This document shows, one piece after another, positions 1 to 6,503 of a DNA stretch of 13,021 nt. The position numbers were made by a program, and so were the translations under genes. Positions within the stretch are counted from its first letter, which is position 1; the number at the start of each line of letters is the position of its first letter. The DNA lies in contig JAIRRE010000215.1 in NCBI GenBank assembly GCA_031256125.1, positions 1-13,021 of the forward strand, read 5' to 3'. The DNA comes from Burkholderiaceae bacterium (lineage in GTDB: Bacteria; Pseudomonadota; Gammaproteobacteria; Burkholderiales; Burkholderiaceae_C). A model generated the notes under the pieces. It was not told where the DNA came from and made no database searches. It worked only from the letters and a program-made list of their open reading frames with translations.

Positions 1-152
1 TGCCTGCGCTACTGCCGCCCGCATCCAGCAACGCCTTTGCCCCGCGCATGGACGCCGTTCCGGACGTGGGCGAGCACACCAACGCGGTACTGACCGCGCT
101 GGGCTATGACGCCCAAGAAATCGCCCAGCTGCGGGAGGAAGCAGCGGTTTGA
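1..152 (+). CDS. CaiB/BaiF-family CoA-transferase, C-terminal end (partial)
   Basis: An open frame enters from the left edge, reads from base 3 and stops at TGA 150-152, giving about 49 residues. The tail contains VGEHTNAVLTALGYD followed by IAQLREEAAV. This closely matches the usual C-terminus of CaiB/BaiF (class III) CoA-transferases, where a 'GEHT..vL.elGyd...ia.L...g.v' ending is characteristic. That family moves CoA between carboxylic acids in the cytoplasm. The catalytic aspartate and nearly all of the protein lie outside the window, so substrate and full identity cannot be judged. The call rests on this terminal motif alone. Confidence 0.7.
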   Translation, partial: PALLPPASSNAFAPRMDAVPDVGEHTNAVLTALGYDAQEIAQLREEAAV

Positions 153-206
153 GCGTTACGCCAAAGGTTCACTCGTGCAAGGCAGCGAGAGGCGAGAAAA
201 AGCGCT

Positions 207-1034
207 TTAGTTGCTGACGTAAATGAACATGGCACCATAACCCGGCGTTGCGCCTTCGAGCAGCAGGTGGCCATCGTTAGCCAGCACGGCAATGCCGTTG
301 ACCACGGCGCCATTACCCAGCGCGCAATTGGCGCCGGAGAACCTCAGGCTGAGGTCGAACACATTCTTGTCTGTGTGCGGGGCGACCGCGCCGCTGGCGC
401 TGCATCCAACGGCGTCGGGCGGCATGGTAATGTTTCCGCTACCAGAAATGCTGATTGAATAGTGGGTGCCGGGATTTTGGCCAAGCGAAGTGCCGCCCGT
501 GCCAGTGTAGTTCCCTGCCAGTTGGGCCAACGAAGCCGCCTGGTCATAGCTGGCGTTATAGACGCCGACGAAGTGCTGCGTGCCATCAGTATTCGTAATG
601 TCGAGCTGCGACCGCGGTGCAACGGCCCCGGTATAGCTGACGGAATATCCCGAATTGCTCATGTTGAAAAACTGGGCGTTATTGATGGCGACCCCGGTTC
701 CGCCACTGGTTGTGACTGTGCCATGCAGCGCACCCACGACAACATCGTCGGCGGTGTAAACACCCCAGGCGTCGCCGGTCGAAAGCACCACCAAGCCAAT
801 GTGGTCGCCGGGGCTTGAAGGATCACCCCAGAAATGGCCCGTGGGGCCATTCCAGGGCGGGGTGTCCAGACCCACTGGCGATGCATTGACATCGGGGCCG
901 CCCCAGAATCCTTCCGCCGCGAAACGGATTGCGGGTTGGCTATCGGCATCCCCACCACCGCCTCCACAGCCGGCCAAAGTTACACCGACAACACTGGCCA
1001 GCAACGCGGCGACCCATTTACGTGTATGTTTCAT
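207..1034 (-). CDS. Glycine-rich outer-membrane lipoprotein of unknown function
   Basis: This is a 275-residue protein that I do not recognise as a named family. The N-terminus has a lysine/arginine start, a hydrophobic stretch (residues 8-19) and a lipobox TLAGC with Cys23. Five glycines follow, so it should be a lipidated surface protein. Gly at +2 suggests outer-membrane retention. The rest is rich in Gly, Ser, Thr, Ala and alternating hydrophobic residues, suggesting a beta-sheet fold. The motif GAVAP occurs twice (residues 136-140 and 215-219), each time before a beta-strand-like segment, hinting at two related halves. Cys211 and Cys237 could form a disulphide. An upstream in-frame TTG (1035-1037) is also possible. 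I prefer the ATG at 1032-1034, which has AAGAGGA (reverse complement of 1045-1051) about 10 bases upstream. It converges on the CoA-transferase and appears to be monocistronic. Confidence 0.75.
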   Translation of the reverse strand: MKHTRKWVAALLASVVGVTLAGCGGGGGDADSQPAIRFAAEGFWGGPDVNASPVGLDTPPWNGPTGHFWGDPSSPGDHIGLVVLSTGDAWGVYTADDVVVGALHGTVTTSGGTGVAINNAQFFNMSNSGYSVSYTGAVAPRSQLDITNTDGTQHFVGVYNASYDQAASLAQLAGNYTGTGGTSLGQNPGTHYSISISGSGNITMPPDAVGCSASGAVAPHTDKNVFDLSLRFSGANCALGNGAVVNGIAVLANDGHLLLEGATPGYGAMFIYVSN

Positions 1035-1288
1035 CAATAAAAAATCCTCTTGGCTGGTAAGAATAGATTACAAGCGCTCACTAACTACGGCTTGTTGAAA
1101 TTAGGGACCAGCGTAACATGGGACAGGCTTAAAACCGCCATTTCAGACCAGCGCGGAGGAGTACCTGTGGTTTTATTGTTACAGTTGGTTACTAATGATG
1201 GTGGAATCAAGCTAAGACGAACGGTAAGGCGATCAAACGCCCAGGCGTCGGTGAACGGCCAGGATCAGGGTGGGAAGCCGCGCGGCGT
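1035..1288. other. Spacer between lipoprotein gene and vapC
   Basis: About 250 bases lie between the start of the lipoprotein gene and the end of the toxin gene. It looks more AT-rich than the flanking genes. It must hold the lipoprotein promoter (minus strand), but I see no convincing -35/-10 pair. I find no tRNA, no hairpin with a T-run and no plausible protein. Short open frames here lack ribosome sites and family features. Confidence 0.4.
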
Positions 1289-1720
1289 TTACACCAGCGG
1301 ATTGCGCACGCGCAGACTGGGGAAACGGCTGAAATCGCGGTCGGCGCTCCACAATTCGCGTACGCCGTGGGCCAGGCACAGCGCGGCGATGCGAGCGTCG
1401 TGCACCATGGGGCCTTGCACCTTGGCTTTGACGATTAGCTCACGCAGGTAGGGCCAGTGCTCGGAAGTTTCCGCAAGCAGGTGCAGCGTGGGCGATTCCA
1501 GCCAGGCTTCAATTTGATTGATGGCCACATCAATTGGGGTTGGTATGGGATGAATGCGCGGGTTCGTGATGACGCCATAGAACTCGTGCAGGCAAGGCCA
1601 AGGAATAGCCCAAGCTTCTTTGCCTTCGGCCAAGTCGTGCACAAGTCTTGCCGCAGCAACGTGGAAAGGGTTTTCTACACGGTGCGCATACACCAGCAAG
1701 TTGGTATCCAGCGCAATCAT
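1289..1720 (-). CDS. vapC: VapC-type toxin, PIN-domain ribonuclease
   Basis: A 143-residue PIN-domain protein, the usual size for VapC toxins. These are Mg2+-dependent RNases that cut tRNA or rRNA and are neutralised by a cognate VapB. The acidic catalytic residues are visible: Asp5 in the opening MIALDTNLLVY, Glu46 in HEFYG, Asp108 in MVHDARIAA, and Asp127/Asp129 in SADRDFSRF. The set appears intact, so the toxin is probably active. The start is the ATG at 1718-1720, which overlaps the antitoxin stop as ATGA. That fixes the start despite a much longer open frame reading through from upstream, and it implies translational coupling. The particular RNA target cannot be inferred. Confidence 0.93.
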   Translation of the reverse strand: MIALDTNLLVYAHRVENPFHVAAARLVHDLAEGKEAWAIPWPCLHEFYGVITNPRIHPIPTPIDVAINQIEAWLESPTLHLLAETSEHWPYLRELIVKAKVQGPMVHDARIAALCLAHGVRELWSADRDFSRFPSLRVRNPLV

Positions 1721-1962
1721 GCGCCGTGGCCTTCGTAAATGGCGTCGCGGATTTGCTCCCAAGTGGCATTTTGAAATTCTGGCGTCATGCCATTGCCTTT
1801 GAAGCTGCCATCGCGCAACTTGAACTTCGGCACATCTTTTTTCTCCGCCATGATTTTGCGCAGCCCCTGCTCGATCAGGGCCTTCATCGTCATGTTGCGA
1901 GCGACGGCATAGCGCCGCGCCTGTCCGAACAGGGCATCGGGCAGTTCGATGGTGGTTTTCAT
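1717..1962 (-). CDS. vapB: VapB-like ribbon-helix-helix antitoxin
   Basis: An 81-residue antitoxin lies directly upstream of vapC and overlaps it by 4 bases. Residues 1-38 begin MKTTIELPDALFGQARRYAV and continue to IEQGLRKIM. This is the pattern of a short beta strand followed by two helices used by RHH-type VapB antitoxins to bind DNA as dimers. The C-terminal half (about 42-81, with WEQIRDAIYEGHGA) would be the disordered segment that wraps the toxin. The frame stays open further upstream, but the ATG at 1960-1962 is preferred. It matches the usual family N-terminus and has AGGG (reverse complement of 1970-1973) 7 bases upstream. This ribosome site lies inside one of the two GGGTACCC palindromes, fitting tight autorepression by the VapBC complex. 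Confidence 0.9.
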   Translation of the reverse strand: MKTTIELPDALFGQARRYAVARNMTMKALIEQGLRKIMAEKKDVPKFKLRDGSFKGNGMTPEFQNATWEQIRDAIYEGHGA

Positions 1963-1964
1963 AC

Positions 1965-1998
1965 GGGTACCCTGCAAAGAAGATATGGGTACCCATAT
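1965..1998. promoter_or_regulatory. Double palindromic operator of vapBC
   Basis: Two copies of GGGTACCC lie at 1965-1972 and 1987-1994. Their centres are 22 bases apart, about two helical turns. The distal copy extends to a perfect 16-base palindrome, ATATGGGTACCCATAT (1983-1998). The proximal copy covers the antitoxin Shine-Dalgarno sequence. Two in-phase palindromes upstream of an RHH antitoxin gene are the expected binding sites for VapB dimers and VapBC octamers. Binding is inferred. Confidence 0.75.
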
Positions 1999-2000
1999 TA
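1995..2000 (-). promoter_or_regulatory. Candidate -10 element of vapBC
   Basis: On the minus strand this reads TAATAT, close to TATAAT, about 33 bases before the antitoxin start and overlapping the distal operator palindrome. A TTGCCG hexamer lies 15 bases upstream on the same strand, a short spacing, so the -35 is uncertain. Overlap with the operator would let VapBC block RNA polymerase. Confidence 0.4.
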
Positions 2001-2064
2001 CTGTATTTGAACTGACGGCAAAACCGGCTGCGTCGCTTTGGCAAAAAGCCAACAGCCGAGGGTA

Positions 2065-2082
2065 GCGTCACGGATTTGTCAC
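2065..2082 (+). promoter_or_regulatory. Pho-box-like direct repeat upstream of the phosphodiesterase gene
   Basis: GCGTCAC (2065-2071) and TTGTCAC (2076-2082) are separated by 4 bases, so GTCAC repeats every 11 bases. The arrangement resembles the PhoB box (CTGTCAT-N4-CTGTCAY), with two mismatches in the first half and one in the second. TAGCCT, a poor -10, starts 10 bases downstream at 2093. The link to phosphate control is an inference from spacing and from the downstream phosphoesterase. The match could be chance. Confidence 0.3.
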
Positions 2083-2095
2083 GCGCGGGCCGTAG

Positions 2096-2130
2096 CCTTT
2101 CGGACTGACCTTTAACGACAGTCCGAAAGG
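2096..2130 (+). promoter_or_regulatory. 12-bp inverted repeat covering the ribosome binding site
   Basis: CCTTTCGGACTG (2096-2107) and CAGTCCGAAAGG (2119-2130) are perfect reverse complements with an 11-base loop. The right arm ends in the GG of the Shine-Dalgarno AGGAG (2128-2132), which sits 7 bases before the ATG at 2140. As RNA the stem would mask part of the ribosome site. As DNA it could be an operator. No T-run follows on either strand, so it is not an intrinsic terminator. Confidence 0.7.
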
Positions 2131-2139
2131 AGATCAAGC

Positions 2140-4296
2140 ATGAAATACAGATATGGTCTGCCCGTCGCGTTGGCGGTGGGCGTTTTCGTCACGGCGTGCG
2201 GTGGCGGCGGCTATACGGAAAGCAGCAGCGCGCCCACGTCGCAGAACCAGCCGACGCGCACGATCATCATGGTCTGGGACGGGATGCGCCCCGATGCCGT
2301 CAACGCGACGGATACCCCCAACCTGTACGCCTTGGAGCAGGCGGGCGTGAACTTCAGTGACAACCACGCCACCTACCCGACCTTCACGATGCTCAATGGT
2401 TCGTCCCTGGCGACGGGGGCGTACCCGAAAACCAGCGGGTTCTACGGCAACACCTTCTGGACGCCGCCGCAGGGGTCGGGCAATGTCATTCCCGGCGGCA
2501 ATTCGGCGGCGGGGACGCCGCAGGACTATGTTGACCCCGTGTTCACCGAGGACTATCAGGTTCTGACCACGCTCAACAATTACTATGGCGGTCAACTGCT
2601 GCTGGTCAAGACCTTGTTCGCTACCGCGCAGGCCGCCGGGATAACCACCGCTGCCATCGGCAAGTCAGGCGCGGCGTATCTCCAGGATCCGGGTCAAGGC
2701 GGCTACTTCCTGGACGAAAACACTGTGCAGCCGCGCAGCCTGGTCACTGAATTGCAGCAGGCCGGTTATGCGCTGCCGGCCAATACCCAGTTCGGCTATT
2801 CAGGCGCTAACGCCGTGACGCTAGCTGGCAACAACGGCGACCCGACGGCGCGCGCGGGTTACATCACTTTCAACACCACCGCGTATGACCCCAGCGGCAA
2901 GATCGCCATTGCCGCGCGTGACAGCGCCGACACGACCCAGGGCACGCCGGAGGATGCGGCCAATAAGTACATGATGGCTGTGTTTACGGGCTACATCCTG
3001 CCCAAGAAGCAGCCGATGCTTTCGCTGATCTGGTTCCGCACGCCCGATAACGCTCAACACGGTTACGGCCCAGGTTCGTTCGATGCGACTTCCAGCATGC
3101 GCTCTCAAGATCAGCGCTTGGGCGAACTCATCAGCGCGCTCAAGGCGAACAATATGTACGCCAGCACCAACCTGGTCATCGTCTCCGACCACAGTCACTC
3201 CAGCGTGTCAGGCCCGCTGGCGCTGTACCCGCTGCGCGCGATCACGCCAGCGACTGTGGCGCCCAACGGCCCGCTGGTCAATGGATCGACCAGCGGCACC
3301 GACAATGCCGCCATCGGCCCGATCGCCAGCAACGGCTATTCGTTCTCCGGCGACGTGCGCTCGGCGGACCTGCTGACCTATCGCGGCTTCAATGCCTATG
3401 ATGGTTCGGGTTGCACCACCTCGGCCATGTACGGCCTGCAAGCCGACGGCACGCCGACCGTTCCGGTCAAAGTCGATGCCGACGGTTCATTGTGCGGCGC
3501 GGCGGGTACCAAATACCAGGCCATCAGCGCCAACCTGGTTACGCCGGTGGCCAGCTTCAAGGTGCCGTCTCCCGGCAGCCTGCCGGCCAATGGCATCGTG
3601 GTAGCCGCCAACGGCGGTTCCGACTATTTTTACCTGCCCAGTCACGATCCGGCCACGCTTGAAAGGCTCGTCCAGGTTTTGCAGCAGCGCGAGGAATACG
3701 GCGCGATCTTCGTGGACAGCCGCTACGGCGCGTTGCCCGGCACATTGCCCATGTCGATGGTCAACCTGGAAAATGCCCGGCGCCAGGATAACGGGCAGCC
3801 CGACCTGGTGGTGAGCTTTACCTGGGATGACCAGGTTTCGATCCAGGGCAAGACCGGCATTGAGTTCGAGAGCACCGGCGGCCAGCGCGGTATGCACGGC
3901 AGCTTCGGCACCACGGATGTGCACAACATGCTGATCGCCAGCGGCCCGTCGTTCCGCAGCAGCGCCGTCGTCACCGACCCGACCGGCAACGTTGACGTAG
4001 CGCCCACGGTAGCCTATCTGCTGGGGCTGACGATGCCGCAAGCTGACGGGCGCATCATCAATGAAGCGCTGCTCAAGCCGGCCAGCGCCAGCGCGCCGAC
4101 CGTCAAGGCCTCCACCGTTACGCCCACCGCGCCTGCTACCGGCCTGAGCTTCGAGCTGCCGACCGACCCCACCGGCCATACCAAGGATGCCGCGCTGACG
4201 CAAGGCACTTACACCATTGATCTGGCTGTGAAAGACCTGAGCGTCGATGGCAAAACCTATCGCTACTTCGACTATGCCAAAGCTGTTCGCCAATAA
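2140..4296 (+). CDS. Lipoprotein phosphodiesterase, nucleotide pyrophosphatase type (alkaline phosphatase superfamily)
   Basis: A 718-residue surface lipoprotein with lipobox VTAC (Cys20) and a Gly-rich tether, so probably outer-membrane anchored. The catalytic core fits the type I phosphodiesterase/nucleotide pyrophosphatase family, which hydrolyses phosphodiester or phosphomonoester bonds with two metal ions. Visible metal-site and nucleophile candidates are Asp47 (VWDGMRPD), Thr83 with Asn86 (YPTFTMLNGSSLATG), Asp303 and His307 (TPDNAQHG), Asp350-His351 (VSDHSHSS) and His586 (GMHGSFG). All positions expected of the family are present, so it is probably active. The stretch from 352 to 585 between the DH pair and the last His is long and would include a substrate-selecting cap. 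Residues 650-718 are an extra tail rich in Ala, Thr and Pro. Substrate (nucleotide, phospholipid headgroup or other) cannot be read. The start has AGGAG 7 bases upstream. The next gene overlaps its 3' end. Confidence 0.88.
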   Translation: MKYRYGLPVALAVGVFVTACGGGGYTESSSAPTSQNQPTRTIIMVWDGMRPDAVNATDTPNLYALEQAGVNFSDNHATYPTFTMLNGSSLATGAYPKTSGFYGNTFWTPPQGSGNVIPGGNSAAGTPQDYVDPVFTEDYQVLTTLNNYYGGQLLLVKTLFATAQAAGITTAAIGKSGAAYLQDPGQGGYFLDENTVQPRSLVTELQQAGYALPANTQFGYSGANAVTLAGNNGDPTARAGYITFNTTAYDPSGKIAIAARDSADTTQGTPEDAANKYMMAVFTGYILPKKQPMLSLIWFRTPDNAQHGYGPGSFDATSSMRSQDQRLGELISALKANNMYASTNLVIVSDHSHSSVSGPLALYPLRAITPATVAPNGPLVNGSTSGTDNAAIGPIASNGYSFSGDVRSADLLTYRGFNAYDGSGCTTSAMYGLQADGTPTVPVKVDADGSLCGAAGTKYQAISANLVTPVASFKVPSPGSLPANGIVVAANGGSDYFYLPSHDPATLERLVQVLQQREEYGAIFVDSRYGALPGTLPMSMVNLENARRQDNGQPDLVVSFTWDDQVSIQGKTGIEFESTGGQRGMHGSFGTTDVHNMLIASGPSFRSSAVVTDPTGNVDVAPTVAYLLGLTMPQADGRIINEALLKPASASAPTVKASTVTPTAPATGLSFELPTDPTGHTKDAALTQGTYTIDLAVKDLSVDGKTYRYFDYAKAVRQ

Positions 4297-4969
4297 GAAG
4301 GTCGGCGCGCTGGCAACCCGCGCGGCGCTGTTATGCGGCGTCGCGGTCGCCGCGCCGGTCGCCATAGCCGGCGGGCCGGCGCTGACCTTCGAGTCGGTAT
4401 TCCAGACTCGTGGCGAGCCGCCCGCGCTGTACTACCGCGCCACCTTCGAGGGCAAGGATGGTGCGCACACGCTGCAAGTCTGGCGCGACGGGCAGACCCG
4501 CTTGCGGCGCAAGACCGATGACGCCATTGATACGTATGTGCTGCGCAGCGCGGCAGACCCGCTCGAATTCCAGATGACCATCGTCGATTACCGCAAGCGC
4601 ATTACCACGCGGATCGACCGCAACAATCTCATTCATCTCGGTAATTTCAGCGACTGGTTCGACCTGGCGCATGGTCTGCGCTATCCTCCCGCCGGGGCGT
4701 ATCGCTTGGTGCTGGCCACCGCGCCCGCAAGCGCACCGGCGCCGGTATCGGCGTGCCGCTGGTACGCGCTCACGCAAGGCCAAGACACGCACCGCATTTG
4801 CTGGAGCGCGCGCGAACACCTGCCGCTGGTAATCTGGTCCGACCGCACCGCTTCGGCGGTCTGGCGCGTTACGCGCGTCGAACACCAGCCTATCAGCAAC
4901 AAGGTTTTTCAACTCCATGACACCGGTTTCGTGCACAACGATGCCAACGACGATATCGACAGGGATTGA
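4274..4969 (+). CDS. Secreted protein of unknown function, coupled to the phosphodiesterase lipoprotein
   Basis: A 231-residue protein whose start overlaps the upstream gene by 23 bases (stop at 4294-4296). An ATG at 4247 is possible and would give a 50-base overlap and 240 residues. I prefer 4274 because it leaves a compact signal peptide: KLFANKK, a hydrophobic core, then AIA before Gly33. The mature part alternates polar and hydrophobic residues (for example TFESVFQTRG and LYYRATFEG). Its C-terminal region has CRWYALTQ, ICWSAREHLPLVIWS and VWRVTRVEH, with Cys161 and Cys176 as a possible disulphide pair. That strand pattern recalls LolA/RseB-like lipid-binding folds, but this is only an impression and I cannot name a family. 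The gene overlap implies co-expression and a role with the phosphodiesterase in the envelope. Confidence 0.75.
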   Translation: MPKLFANKKVGALATRAALLCGVAVAAPVAIAGGPALTFESVFQTRGEPPALYYRATFEGKDGAHTLQVWRDGQTRLRRKTDDAIDTYVLRSAADPLEFQMTIVDYRKRITTRIDRNNLIHLGNFSDWFDLAHGLRYPPAGAYRLVLATAPASAPAPVSACRWYALTQGQDTHRICWSAREHLPLVIWSDRTASAVWRVTRVEHQPISNKVFQLHDTGFVHNDANDDIDRD

Positions 4970-5233
4970 TACCTGTGACACCGCGCTGTTCAACCAGCGG
5001 TTTGAGCAGTCGCCTAATATTCCCGGCTACTCGCATGGCTTTGCTCTCTTGGGCTATGGGCGTGTATAAGTTCATTTATTTCAAGGGCGATACACCAGGA
5101 GTTGATGCTCGCGCCATTGCCGCTGCGTTATGTGGCTTTGTACAATTATTAATTACACCCAATCGGCGTTCAGGAGCAAAACACCGGTTCAGACGATCAA
5201 GGAGTGGTATTTTCCCCACCCAGCTTTTTGCCC
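4970..5233. other. Spacer upstream of the FUSC gene
   Basis: About 260 bases. The second half carries a promoter candidate (5117-5146) and an AAGGAG motif (5199-5204). A long open frame starts here and runs out of phase into the next gene. After base 5234 its composition is that of a shadow frame, and its first 80 codons show no recognisable family. I see no clear terminator for the upstream pair. Confidence 0.4.
5117..5146 (+). promoter_or_regulatory. Sigma-70-type promoter candidate for the FUSC gene
   Basis: TTGCCG at 5117-5122 (four of six matches to TTGACA) and TACAAT at 5141-5146 (five of six to TATAAT) are separated by 18 bases. AT-rich bases follow (TATTAATTA). Transcription would start near 5153, leaving about 80 bases of leader before the ATG at 5234. 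Confidence 0.5.
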
Positions 5234-6427
5234 ATGGTTGCTCCCGATTACAAGCCCCCCGAAATACCGCCAGAACCTCTAGCCCCTTCCTCTCCGGCAC
5301 CACCGCACGAGCCGGTGGCCAATCTGGTTGCGGGGAAAGCGGCGGCCATGTTGCGCCACGAGTGGGCGCAACTGACTACCTTACAGCGCAGCGACAGGCC
5401 ACTGGAGCACCCGCTGTTCGCGGCGCTGGCCAGCGGTCTGCCGGTGGCCGTGGGCGTGTGGGCCGGGCATATGGATTGGGGCCTGGTCGGTTCGCTGGGC
5501 GGCCTGGTGTTTCTTTACACGCCCAATACGCCGATGTACCACCGCATGGTGCTGTTGATGGCGTGTGCCTTTGGCATGGCGGCCAGTTTTGCACTGGGGC
5601 TGGTGAGTCATTTTTTGCCTTGGGGCGTGGGGCGGGTACTGGCCCTTTCGGGCATCGCTACGCTGGCGACCATGCTCAGCCGCTACTACCGCATCGGCCC
5701 GATTGGCGGACTGTTTTTTGTAATGGCGGCAGCTATCGCGGCTTACGCGCGCATTGCTCCGGAACAAATTCCGTTTTACGTTGGACTGATATTCCTGGGC
5801 GCGTTCAGTGCCACGTTGCTAACGTTTCTCTACAGCGCTTGGCGGCTGTGGGGGCATGCTTCGCCGCCCGTGGAACCGCCCGCACCAGCGACTTTCGAGG
5901 TGGTGGTACTTGACTCGGTAATTATCGGCGCGTCCGTGGGCGTGGCGCAGGCGCTGGCCGAAGCGCTGAAATTCGACCGCCCCTACTGGGCTTCGGTGGC
6001 CTGCCTGGTGGTGGTGCAGGGCGCAACTTTCCGCGCAGTCTGGAGTAAGCAAATCCAGCGCGTATTGGGTACAGCCGGGGGACTGTTGCTGGCGGGCGCG
6101 CTGCTGGCTTTACCACTCGGCCCTTGGGGACGCTGCGCGCTGATGATGGCCCTGACCGTGGTGGTCGAGACCCTGGTGGTGCGCCATTACGCCATCGGCG
6201 CGGTGTTTTTTACGCCGATGTCGATCTTGCTGGTGGAAGCGGCCAAGGCACATCCCGATACGGGGCCGCTGGTGCAGGCGCGTTTTTTTGACACGCTGCT
6301 GGGAAGCGCCATCGGCGCTCTTGGCGGAGTTGCTATCCACCACGTCGGCTGCCGGACGCTGATCCGTCGCGCGCTGGAATGGCTGATGCCCGCCCGCCTG
6401 GTACGGCTGGTGCGGACGCAACAGTAA
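5234..6427 (+). CDS. FUSC-family inner-membrane protein (aromatic acid exporter/YccS-like)
   Basis: A roughly 397-residue polytopic membrane protein. Residues 61-200 hold about six hydrophobic segments. A proline-rich linker (211-218) follows, then a second membrane block (225-370) with the FUSC signature RPYWASVACLVVVQGATF leading into IQRVLGTAGG. This resembles the fusaric acid resistance/AaeB/YccS families, inner-membrane proteins implicated in efflux of aromatic acids. Those usually have 600-750 residues with a large cytoplasmic domain between the membrane halves. Here that domain is missing, so the protein is compact and its transport role is uncertain. The start is ambiguous. ATG 5234 gives MVAPDYKPP with no good ribosome site. 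A GTG at 5204 overlaps the AAGGAG motif itself and cannot use it. No partner membrane-fusion protein gene is adjacent. Confidence 0.8.
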   Translation: MVAPDYKPPEIPPEPLAPSSPAPPHEPVANLVAGKAAAMLRHEWAQLTTLQRSDRPLEHPLFAALASGLPVAVGVWAGHMDWGLVGSLGGLVFLYTPNTPMYHRMVLLMACAFGMAASFALGLVSHFLPWGVGRVLALSGIATLATMLSRYYRIGPIGGLFFVMAAAIAAYARIAPEQIPFYVGLIFLGAFSATLLTFLYSAWRLWGHASPPVEPPAPATFEVVVLDSVIIGASVGVAQALAEALKFDRPYWASVACLVVVQGATFRAVWSKQIQRVLGTAGGLLLAGALLALPLGPWGRCALMMALTVVVETLVVRHYAIGAVFFTPMSILLVEAAKAHPDTGPLVQARFFDTLLGSAIGALGGVAIHHVGCRTLIRRALEWLMPARLVRLVRTQQ

Positions 6428-6503
6428 AAAAATAAATCGCGCTGGTTTTTAACCCTAGGCAACATCTAGCGTCGTGCGTCTAAACACGGCACAATCAATC
6501 ATT

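Noticed and set aside
2096..2130. Dyad as an intrinsic terminator
   Set aside because: Neither strand has a T-run after the stem, and it directly abuts the start of a gene.
1721..2137. Long N-terminal extension of the VapC frame
   Set aside because: It overlaps the antitoxin gene in another frame. The ATGA junction and the canonical MIALDTN start show the true start at 1720.
3487..4365. Open frame of 292 codons on the minus strand opposite the phosphodiesterase gene
   Set aside because: It lies wholly antisense to a gene with clear catalytic motifs and has a composition typical of high-GC shadow frames, with no family signature.
4959..5003. Possible terminator after the secreted-protein gene
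   Set aside because: Only weak 5-6 bp stems with bulges are present (ACAGG/CCTGT, ACCGC/GCGGT) and no T-run follows.
4966..5913. Plus-strand open frame of 315 codons spanning the spacer and the FUSC gene
   Set aside because: It is out of phase with the FUSC frame. Past 5234 it is a shadow, and the first part has no family features, so I treat it as non-coding.
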